Shown here piece by piece: positions 55,962-64,000 of a stretch of 64,000 nucleotides of DNA. The translations under genes and the position numbers were made by a program. Numbering within the stretch: the first letter of the stretch is position 1; each line of letters begins with the position of its first letter. This stretch comes from Buddleja alternifolia. Lineage: Eukaryota; Streptophyta; Magnoliopsida; Lamiales; Scrophulariaceae. The DNA lies in contig CM033395.1 in NCBI GenBank assembly GCA_019426215.1, positions 18,714,569-18,778,568 of the forward strand, written 5' to 3'. The notes below the pieces were generated by a model. The model was not told where the DNA came from. It saw only the letters and a list, made by a program, of their open reading frames with translations, and did not search any database.

Positions 55962-56520
55962 CTTATAAACCATTATACAATATCTTATAAGTCATTGTAC
56001 AATATGTTATAAAATATTATACAGTATATTATAACACATTATACAGTGTGTGTTTATACATTGTTCAGTTACAATGTTATAAACCATTATACAGTATCTT
56101 ATAAGTCATTATACAGTATGTTATAAAATATTATACAGTATATTATAACACATTATATGTGTTTATACATTGTCCAGTTACAATCTTATAAACATTATAC
56201 AGTATCTTATAAGTCATTATACAGTATGTTATAAAACATTATACAGTATATTATAACACATTATACAGTGCGTGTTTATGCATTGTTCAGTTACAATCTT
56301 ATAAACCATTATACAGTATCTTATAAGTCATTATACAGTATGTTATAAAACATTATGCAGTATATTATAACACATTATGCAGTGTGTGTTTATACATTGT
56401 TGAATTATAATCTTATAAACCATTATACATTATCTTATAAGCTATTATACAGTATGTTATAACACATTATATAGTATATTATAACACATTATACAGTATC
56501 TTATAACCAATTATACAGTA
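55962..56520. repeat. Tandem array, about 115-bp unit, built of ATTATACAGTAT words
   Basis: About five units starting 'cttataaaccattatacagt' at intervals of roughly 110-120 bp (near 55962, 56077, 56184, 56299, 56414). Each holds several 'attatacagtatNttataa' words and ends 'tgtttatacattgttcagtt'. The word itself is near-palindromic, so the array is a dense series of potential small hairpins. Confidence 0.8.
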
Positions 56521-56789
56521 AGATGTCTCATTAATAATTGCATGTTATATGTTAACACACTGTATCATTTAATTACGTATGCTATATAATGAGGGTGTAT
56601 GTAGTTTATAGAGATATAGAATGTGCTCTTTAACATGTTTCAATAATACTTTAACATGTTTTCAATATTTACTGTATGTTATATATTAACATACTGTATA
56701 TCATAGTTATATTGACTGTATAATGATATACAAGTTACTGTATTTTAGCTGTGATATAACATTTAGTTATATTCTAATTTCACCACCAC

Positions 56790-57080
56790 CACAATCAGTC
56801 TGTTTCACCAACACAGAAGCCTTCTGAACAAGACCATCAAACACTTGAAAAATCCTATCCAACTCAATCAATTGCACCGACTCTCTCCTCTACTCATGGA
56901 TTTGAAACGACACCATAGCTTTCTTCACGTCTTGAAGCACGGCGAACAGCGCCGGCGGCACATCTTGTGGTGACTGCTGCTTCGAGATCTCCTCCAACTG
57001 AATGTTTTGCTCTGTTTTGAAGGTGTGGAGTACAGAAATGGCTGCCTCAACATCTTTGAAGGAAGGCCATGGCGGTGGAG
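56790..57080 (-). pseudogene. PIRL-like (plant intracellular Ras-group LRR) gene fragment
   Basis: The minus strand encodes an almost clean frame of about 95 codons: PSFKDVEAAISVLHTFKTEQ, NIQLEEISKQQSPQDVPPAL, FAVLQDVKKAMVSFQIHE, then a single stop (TAG, CAG expected), RRESVQLIELDRIFQVFDGL and VQKASVLVKQ. This is the conserved N-terminal segment of PIRL4/5-type proteins as I remember it (EVEAAR..I..VE, DVPEELF.VLQEMQ...V.FQSKEQKREAL.LL). The leucine-rich repeats themselves are not included. GC and codon quality exceed the flanks, indicating recent capture within the TIR element. Confidence 0.65.
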
Positions 57081-57624
57081 TGATGATTGGGATTGATTAT
57101 TATACCCCTGATCCAATTAGAATCAATTTTCCAGCCTGTTTTTTGCTTCCATTTTGGACGGTTGGATTTAATGGATCCAATGGTGTAGATTGGGTCTTAT
57201 ATCTTATCTAATATATGGTGTGTATTAGATCTTGACCCTATATATATATGCCTATGGAATGTATATATATATATACACACACATTCCTTTAGGCATGTGT
57301 GTGTAGGTGTGTGAGTTTGACTTATGTTGGACTCTCACTCTATATATACGTGTATTGATATTTTATTCTTAAGTTTTAAGCAATCCATAATTTACAATTT
57401 TGATTGTGAAAATTCTTTTTCTCTCCATCTTTTCTCTTCAACCTTTTTCACATCTATTTCTTCCAACTCATGTGTTGAGTACGAAGAACACCAAAATATA
57501 TTCCTACCCTTTTTGTTATAAGCCAAAATTCGATATTCTCTTGGTTAGGACTGGTGGAGATAATCGAGGGTACGAGTTAAGATGTGGATAAAACTTAGAG
57601 GCACAACACTTGGGGTGCTAGGGA

Positions 57625-58261
57625 TGATGGGTTTGGTGGAGTCGGATCAAAATAGGGTCAAGGAGAGGAGCCAAAATAGAGCTAAGAAGGATCGGGGTTG
57701 ACCAGGATCGCGAAAAGGAAGAAAGAGCATGTTTTGGGGATTACGGCCGAGCTGAATGGCTCGCAGGCGCAGCCAGAGGCACGCCTAGGTGTGAGATGCA
57801 AAAAATGGAGAGCACAGTGCGATGAGGCACTGCCGGCGGCGCCCAGGCTTGGCTATGACGGCGCTGGCACAGTGGTGCCCAGGCGTGGCCAGTCGGCACT
57901 TGGGTGCGCGTCCGTCCGCTGGAGTAGTTTTGACGTGATTTTTCCTTATTTTGGCATGTCTTGAGTCCTACTTTGATTGGAATTGTTTCCTATTGTGTTA
58001 GGAATTATTCCCTAGTTGTTTAGGATTGTTTTTCCTAATTTGTTAAGGTTTAGACTAATCCACCATTATAAATATGAGAACTCACTCTTGTAAACATTGA
58101 TTCACTTTGAAAGAAATAAAGATGTAGTCTAGGTCGGCTCGTGGATGTAGGCAAGTTATGCCGAACCACGTTAAAATCCTCGTGTTTTTCATCTTCATGT
58201 TTAGGCTTTGATTTATCGCTTGTTGATTATTCTTCGTGCTCTGATGCTACCATCCCTAACA
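57625..58261 (+). repeat. 5' LTR of non-autonomous element
   Basis: 637 bp, TG...CA, with a GC-rich block (57760-57910) containing 'aggcgcagccagaggcacgc' and 'ggcgcccaggc' words. 'attataaatatgagaactc' (about 58063-58082) is a likely TATA region. Confidence 0.9.
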
Positions 58262-59384
58262 ACTGGTATCAGAGCCATAGGTTGTAGATTTAGGAAATAC
58301 GCGTCTTAAATCTAGATAGCTCGACGATTTCATTGCAGAGAAGCATGGATTGAGGTCGTGGTGAAGTCGGAGAAGATGACATAGGAGGATAAGATCGGGT
58401 AGATCGTTAACCAAAGAAAAGTAATCCCGTTGAATGTTAACAAAAAAATGTTGGAAAATCGTGGTGCCAGCAGAGGCAAATTTGTGTTACCGGGTGGGTA
58501 GAACACGAAGCCAGTGGGAGCAGCTGCGGTGCCAGAGGCAGAACCGTAGAGCCAGAGGTCAGAGAGCAAAATTCATGTTTCTGAGAGGGAGCGAATGAGT
58601 TGTTAGATCGAGGGGTAGAGCTACGATGCCAAGAAAGCAAATCCACTGAGCCAGAGGTCGGAATGATAGAATTGGTACTCGAGAGGGTAGAGCCGTGTAG
58701 TCGAGAGACCAGAGGGAGACAGGGTTATGGAGGCCTGACCACGTAGAGAGGAACCATGAAGGCAGGAAACGGTGCCGGGAGGGGTTGACCGTGGAGTCAG
58801 AAGTCATGGTGGCAGGATGTGAAGCCGGGTAGGCAGAGTCATGGTGGTTTATTGGAAAAGGGACGTGACATAGCTCGTGGAGTGGGAGCTTGAGCCGATG
58901 TGTCAATGACCCGAGTTGGACATTGAAAATCGAGTTGGCGGATAGATCAGACATAGCTCATGTAAAGGTAGAGAGCAGATATGTGAGGGATCCGAGATTG
59001 CCGTTGAAAAAGTCCTTGGTGGAAAGATGTCAGTGGATGGGTAGACCGAGGCGGTTTGAGTGTGACATGTTCGGGTTTTAGACTAACCTATATCCGAGGG
59101 TCAATTGGACCAAAATGGATATGCCACGGTATTTAGGAGTTGGTTGATCACCAAAAGAATAGGGTAGTGGCGAGGGTTCAAATGGGGGAACGATGTTCAC
59201 AAAGAGACTTCGTCAAGTGGGTGACACTAGAGGACGAATGAATTGAAGAGACATAGAAAGGTCTCGGGGTATGATCTCCATTGGGTTTGGGGATGGGTCG
59301 AATAGACTAAGGTTCACTTAGGAAAAGTAAAGTGGTGGTTCAAGTTGAGTTCGGGTTATTTTGATCAGTCTCCAAGTGGGAAAT

Positions 59385-60019
59385 TGATGGGTTTGGTGGA
59401 GTCGGATCAAAATAGGGTCAAGGAAAGGAGCCAAAATAGACCCAAGAAGGGTTGGGGTTGACCGAGATTGCAAAAAGGAAAAAAGAGCATATTTCGGGGA
59501 TTCCAGGCGAGCCGAACGGTGCCCAGGTGCAGCCAGAGGTGCGGGATGCAGAAGACGGGGCGCACAGTGCGATGAGGCACTTCCGGCAGCGTCTAGGCGT
59601 GGCCATGACGGCACCTAGGCGCCGGCACAGTGGTACCCAGGTGTGGCCAGTCGGCGCCTGGGCGCGGGTCCGTCTGCTGGAGCAGTTTTGACACGATTTT
59701 TCCTTATTTTGGCATATCTTGAGTCCTACTTTGATTGGAATTGTTTCCTATTGTGTTAGGAATTATTCCCTAGTTGTTTAGGATTGTTTTTCCTAATTCT
59801 TTAGGGTTTAGACTTCTCCATCGTTATAAATATGAGAACTCTCTCTTGTAAACATTGATTCACTTTGAAAGAAATAAAGATGTAGTCTAGGTTGGCTCGT
59901 GGATGTAGGCATGTTATGCCGAACCACGTTAAAATCCTCGTATTTTTTATCTTCATGTTTAGGCTTAGATTTCTCGCTTCTTGATTATTTTTCGTGCTCT
60001 GATGCTACCATCCCTAACA
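59385..60019 (+). repeat. 3' LTR of non-autonomous element
   Basis: 635 bp copy of 57625-58261. Differences concentrate in the GC-rich block (59520-59670), where it has 'ggcacctaggcgccggcac' in place of 'ggcgctggcac'. Confidence 0.9.
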
Positions 60020-60241
60020 AGGGCAACTCCATCCGGAGAGGTGTAGCAGGGAGTTGCTTAAAAAGATGTTGCTACTTTTTGTTATTCAAGAGGTAAATAC
60101 GAGAAAACTTATCTTTAGGATAGTTTTTAAATCCGATGGTACCATGTTTACCTAACACTAATTTGGAGATGCCAGATTTTTTTAAAAATATCAGTGTCTT
60201 CCGTTGAGTTCGGCGTCCCCGGGGCTGTACCGATCCTAACA

Positions 60242-60745
60242 CCTCAAACTTTGATCCTTTTTCTTCACTACCACTACTGGAGATGAATAGGGGCTAGTAC
60301 TATCCCTGATAATTCCAGCATCTAATACTTCCTGTACAATTTTCTCAATCTTATTATTTTGAGTTAGGTACGTATAAGGCCTGACATTGATAGGATTTGA
60401 TCATTCCTTCAAGTTGATCCAGTGTTCATGATCCCTATGAGGAGGTAGCGACTTTGGCTCTTCAAATAGATCACTAAATTCAAGCAATAAAGATTCCATG
60501 TCATCACTGTTTAGCTTATTTCCTTCATCTAGTGCCAGTGTGTTTAGTGTAGCATTTCTCTCATCCTTTTTACCGAACATGCTCACACATATCATAGAAA
60601 GCGGTCCAGGTTTGTGAAGTAGCCTATTCATTTCCTTGGCCCCAATCAATTTAAACATCATCCCTCTCAAAGCTACCTTTTGGCTCTTCATGGTGAATTC
60701 CACTCTTAATTGATTAAAACTCCATTTGATATGAGCATCTATCAA
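60242..60745 (-). pseudogene. Ty3/gypsy pol, pre-RT and RT part 1
   Basis: The minus strand reads HIKWSFNQLRVEFTMKSQKV, LLLEFSDLFEEPKSLPPHRD (the stretch that precedes RT in chromovirus-like Ty3 elements), then after a frameshift GIIRDSTSPYSSPVVVVKKK and DQSLR at the solo-LTR junction. It continues at 53656 as ICIDYKKLN. The protease upstream is not readable. Confidence 0.8.
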
Positions 60746-62149
60746 AGTTCAAATGAGAGGACAAATGTAGAGTAATCTTCTTACGTCTACTCTTTCCGAC
60801 GTGGTGTAGTCAGTACCTGATACTTAAATTTCACAAATATGACCACAATAGTCAATCTTTCGTGATTCGCTTAACTTGATTCTTCAGCTCCTTCTTTAAT
60901 TTGTCCATAGAAAAACGTCTTCTTTTGGATCACTCAAAGATTCTCAAACAGAAGAGTATAGTTGTTTAGCTCTCTCTTCATACATATGATCCTTAAAAGA
61001 TTGGTGTTTGCTAAAGTTTGAACTTGGAGAGTTACGTTTCTTTATCAGTTGTTCAATTTTTCAGTAGTCTTCTCTGTCTATGTGATCTTCTATCTATTTA
61101 TAAACAAGCAGTGGTGAAGATCCGTCAAACACAACTAGGGTGTGTTGCCTCACTTTTCTTCATTTTCTACTATATTAGTTGTTGCAGACTTGATTTTGTA
61201 GTCATATATAGTGTATTGTTGGTCACTCGTTATACGAATGTGATTGTCAGCATTTAATGTTCCGCATTCAACGAAATTTATATTTAATCCCGTTGGAATA
61301 GATATCTACATTTAAACTCAACTTCATATATCTGACTTAAATCAACTTGAATAACACAGTGCTGACAATCTGCTTCTCCAAAATTTTGACTTTGATTTCT
61401 CACCCTGTTTCGCCATAAAACAAATCCGAATAGTCATTCCAAGCCCCGTGATACTCTATAGTTTGAGATTATCTTTCAACCCCTACGTTCGATACGCTGG
61501 ATGGTGGTTCAAGTCTTTAATTAATTCTCTGGTTATTACCTTCGAGTGTAAAAACAATGAATCGAACAACTCAAGTCAAGATAAAATTAACCTATTAAAT
61601 ACTTAAATCTGAAAAAAGGGTAATTTATGCCTCCATGAGAGTCTTCGATCGTGATTACAAGTGATTGTAGATACAAGCTTTGCAACCTAATCCTTGAAAT
61701 CAGTGACAAGCAACTACTAAATTATTCTACGGCTACTCCTATTTTACGCTATGAAGTACTCCTAGGACTAGAGCTAATTCTAAGAAAATGAAAATGTAGA
61801 AGTTTTGATTCTGATGATCTTCCTCCTTTTGTCTTTTTTGGCAACATATATCTTGGCCTTGAGAAAATCACATTCTTCTTCTTCGGGAACTGCCTCCAAC
61901 TGTTCCTTTCAAATTTCTTGACTTAGCGCACCTTCCTTGAATGCAGATTACTGGCTTTTGGGCTCCTTTCATTTCTTCAGATTCGATTATTGGCTTTTTA
62001 TTAAATCATAATGGCCCTTGTGTTATTTATTTGTGGGCCCCACTTCCTTCTTATCGATTTTCCCCAACTTGGGCTATTTGGGCTTTATAATTCGAAAGCC
62101 CAAATTATTTTATAGTGTAAACAAATGTCCCCCTAATATCCTAATATAC
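60746..62149. other. Degenerate sequence upstream of gypsy pol
   Basis: No domain I can name. Positions 60880-60990 on minus may be decayed gypsy gag/protease. Beyond about 61000 I see nothing beyond ordinary AT-rich sequence, and no LTR or boundary could be fixed. Confidence 0.4.
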
Positions 62150-62790
62150 ATGAATGTTTCGAGTTCATGTGTATTAAAAGACACGTCTTTTGGTTAAAGC
62201 CAACTTTTCTCTCTCCTCTGTATCGACTTCTTGAATTTTTATTTTTTTTGTCGTTCACTTTCTCAAAGAAAAGTTCCTCTGGTTACACTTCTCAAATTCT
62301 TCCCCCTTCTCGAAACCATCATCTTCCTCGCCTAATTCGACTTCTTCCCCTTCTCGAAACCTTCATCTTCTAGCATCTCTCAGTTATCATCTTTGATTCG
62401 CCTTTCGAGCAACCAGAGATTGCTGAGAAAATTGCTGAGAAATTCTTTCTTTCATTTTCTCGAGTTACCCCTTCGATTAAGATTCGATTAATGGCAAATC
62501 CCCAAATTCTTGCCCTTCACGACCTGTTCCATTTAGTTCCTCGAGAACATATCTTGGATTACGGGATGCCCAAGATTTGTATCAAATAATCAAGGATTTT
62601 GAAGTACTTTATCGAGATACAAAGGTAGCATCTCTTGGCTTTGCCATGTGGTTCCTCCATGAGTTTTTGACCGTCGAGGTCAATCACTCGACCACCTTGG
62701 TCTTGGGCCACGTTTTGAACCTTCTGCATTCGAGCCCTCTACCGGCGGAAACCCTAATCTTCTGGGGACTTGGCCTGCTTTAGAAGATGA
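62150..62790 (+). pseudogene. Unidentified coding-like remnant, TCGA-rich
   Basis: Starting at ATG 62491 the + strand reads MANPQILALHDLFHLVPREH, then ILDYGMPKICIK and a stop. A one-base shift continues as DLYQIIKDFEVLYRDTKVAS, LGFAMWFLHEFLTVEVNHST and LNLLHSSPLPAETLIFWGLG. Together about 95 codons. I do not recognise the family; it could be a retroelement gag N-terminus. The C/T-rich leader before it (62200-62480) is full of CTCGA/TTCGA words. Confidence 0.35.
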
Positions 62791-62874
62791 TAGACCCCGG
62801 TTTCAGTGTAGAGTAAGTAATAAATTTGCTTAGGCCATCGATGCTTCCCCCTGGTTTAATCGATTACGCTAATT

Positions 62875-63219
62875 TCATAAAAAATGGAAAGGGAATCGAA
62901 TTATGGGGGCTTGTTCGAATGGCGTGTTACCCCATCTTTCCTTTCGAGCAAGTTGTATCTTCGAACTAATATAAGTTAGTCTTGGTTCTTTAAGTGCACC
63001 AAAATTAACCTCTAACAAGGGATCTTGGATATCTTGCCTGATATCTTCATCATGTTCCAACATTCCTTCCTCAATTATATCTCCTATCTTTTGATTTAAC
63101 TGTTCAGCATCTACATCAGAGTTCGAATCAATCTTTTCAATTAAATTAGATGCATAAACATGCAAATTCAAATCAAGTTTTTCTATTACCAATTTTTTTG
63201 AAAATACTGTCAATAACAC
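62875..63219 (-). pseudogene. Ty3-like pol pre-RT remnant (possibly Tat/Ogre type)
   Basis: The minus-strand frame includes DPLLEVNFGALKEPRLTYIS, resembling the stretch (V.LG....PR.TYISSLL) that links protease and RT in Tat/Ogre-type Ty3 elements. The rest is acidic and unassigned. No RT follows at lower coordinates, so it is a fragment. Confidence 0.4.
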
Positions 63220-63408
63220 ACAAATGTTTTAAATTATCTATAAATACAGAAACAACATATAATTCGAAACACTAAGATCGCTCCATTTCGATTTGGGCAA
63301 ATCTCTTCACTACTCTCTCCGATGAGTCTTCATTGTCTTTTTTTCCTTCTGCGATATCCTCCCCTTTTGCCTTTTTGATGACTGGGACGGATGAAAACTC
63401 CATCTCCT

Positions 63409-63972
63409 TCATTTTGAGGTTTTTGGCGCGGTACCTCTTTTTGGGGCAGTCAATGCCTCCAAAGCCTTCTTTTCCTCGTCCATTTCACCCTCTTTCGCAG
63501 CAAATTCTGACTGCAAGATGGTTACCATATTACAACCCTTGTCCTCTTCGAAATTCATGGCCCTTCGAACTGAGGCCTCCTCTTTATCTTCGATTTCATC
63601 TAGTGTAGCATCCAGAAGGATGTCCAAATCATCACCCCATTCGAAATCCCCCAAATCGTCCTCTCCTGTCACCAAACTCTTTCCTTGAAGGCTTGAATCC
63701 TTCATTTGATCACTCAAACGGTCCACCTCAGTCTCGAAGTCGTCTTGATTCGACTTCCCCACTATTTTTTATTTCAAAATTCCCTTGGCCAGGGCTTCCT
63801 CTTCGATCCTCAGGTTGGCAATAACTGTCTCTTGTTGCATCTCCATTGCAACCGAAGCCCTCGAATAGGCTACCTGCTGGCTATCGATTTCGCCCTGTTG
63901 TTTCGACCTGCTCAATATTTTTTCTATAATCATTCCCCCTTGGATGATTATACAGAAAATCTCTTCCTCCAC
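63409..63972 (-). pseudogene. Acidic/Glu-rich retroelement-like ORF remnant
   Basis: Two minus-strand frames (63972-63769 and 63762-63409) separated by a stop. They are Gln/Glu-rich (SRASVAMEMQQETVIANLRI, then DLGDFEWGDDLDILLDATLD, AKEGEMDEEKKALEALTAPK). Helical and acidic, they resemble spacer regions of large Ty3 elements, but no diagnostic motif is present. The sequence runs off the window end. Confidence 0.3.
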
Positions 63973-64000
63973 GTCCTCGAAAATGTCTCCGCGAAGGTAT

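Larger units (their letters stand above)
55303..57239. mobile_element. TIR element carrying a host gene fragment (Pack-MULE-like)
   Basis: The left end 'agggtatggatcaaatac...gatataagacccaatctaaaccattt' is repeated at 55516 by the tandem duplication. It pairs with the right end, reverse complement 'agggtcaagatctaatac...gatataagacccaatctacaccatt', about 75 bp of TIR. The ends lie in TA microsatellite, so the target duplication cannot be read. Inside are a tandem array (55962-56520) and a coding-like GC-rich block (56790-57080) unlike its surroundings. The Mutator class is inferred from long TIRs and gene capture. Confidence 0.65.
57625..60019 (+). mobile_element. Non-autonomous LTR retrotransposon, 2395 bp
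   Basis: LTRs 57625-58261 (637 bp) and 59385-60019 (635 bp), both TGATGGGTTTGG...ACCATCCCTAACA and highly alike. PBS TGGTATCAGAGCCA at 58264-58277 and PPT-like 'caagtgggaaat' before 59385. The internal 1123 bp (58262-59384) has no gag or pol, only G-rich 'agccagaggtc' type sequence. Flanks AGGGA (57620-57624) and AGGGC (60020-60024) are a 5-bp duplication with one change. Too long for a TRIM, it is a small LARD-like element of copia type. Confidence 0.9.
53662..60241 (+). mobile_element. Family C solo LTR, interrupted by two elements
   Basis: It begins TGAAAGTGTTGTATGCCCGG and ends ...CGATCCTAACA, matching the 2216-bp LTR at 11245-13460 along its length. The 6580-bp span includes a TIR element (55303-57239) and a non-autonomous LTR element (57625-60019). 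It sits inside gypsy RT: flanks ccttc (53657-53661) and cctca (60242-60246) are a decayed 5-bp duplication. Joining the gypsy frame across it with 5 bases removed gives the canonical [12 protein letters not shown]. Confidence 0.85.

Noticed and set aside
55962..56520. Satellite or centromeric array
   Set aside because: Only about five units inside a TIR element; far too short for a centromeric satellite.
57698..57964. Coding ORF in the GC-rich LTR block
   Set aside because: Same block in the second LTR has a different frame; composition explained by repeated CpG palindromes, and no known domain.
58559..58954. 131-codon minus-strand ORF in the non-autonomous LTR element
   Set aside because: Low-complexity Pro/Ser/His composition arises from purine-rich 'agccagaggtc' sequence on the other strand; no conserved motif.

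Overview
The window is nuclear DNA of a flowering plant, most likely a eudicot. It is AT-rich and packed with degenerate LTR retrotransposons. It carries Mutator-type and Tourist-type terminal-inverted-repeat elements and one intact plant-only PLS/DYW-type PPR gene. I see no rRNA, tRNA gene or CRISPR. All TE and gene names come from motifs I recognise by eye, not from database searches.

Layout. Positions 1-6879 hold a Ty3/Athila-type element on the + strand that kept a protease and an env-position ORF but lost RT/integrase; a Tourist-like MITE sits inside it. Positions 7041-13460 are a copia-derived, gag-only element ('family C') with a 2.2-kb 3' LTR. The only intact host gene is the PPR-DYW gene at 14987-16840. 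It is followed by a 1.45-kb Mutator-like element with 10-bp target duplications (17368-18815), a second TIR element (19138-19983) and small repeats.

Positions 21433-51967 form the most interesting region. It is an old minus-strand unit bounded by LTR-like repeats and carrying intronless, stop-ridden fragments fused head to tail. In minus-strand order these are an unidentified reading frame, COP9 signalosome subunit 2 (CSN2), an MSL10-like mechanosensitive channel, a UPL7-like HECT ubiquitin ligase and a mitochondrial HSP60-like piece. Two large copia elements later split it. One is a 13.7-kb sirevirus (24552-38246, target duplication CATAG), inserted in the MSL10 piece. The other is an 11.2-kb copia element (39243-50426, target duplication GTAAT), inserted in the CSN2 piece. 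The second of these holds a Mutator-type MITE and a 1394-bp Athila-type solo LTR (target duplication AATAT).

Positions 52270-60745 are a minus-strand Ty3/gypsy pol remnant. A family C solo LTR (53662-60241) interrupts its RT. That LTR was itself hit by a TIR element carrying a PIRL-like gene fragment (55303-57239, Pack-MULE-like) and by a non-autonomous LTR element (57625-60019). The last 1.9 kb contains poorly preserved Ty3-like coding remnants unusually rich in TCGA.

How it works together: apart from the PPR gene nothing here looks able to make a functional protein. The region records successive transposition, with at least five host-gene fragments captured by two different mechanisms: multi-gene intronless fusion in a retroelement-like unit, and capture within a TIR element. 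A second theme is that several retroelement families each repeat their own short CpG-containing word (TTCGAA, CCTAGG/GGCGCC, AGCG, TTCGA).
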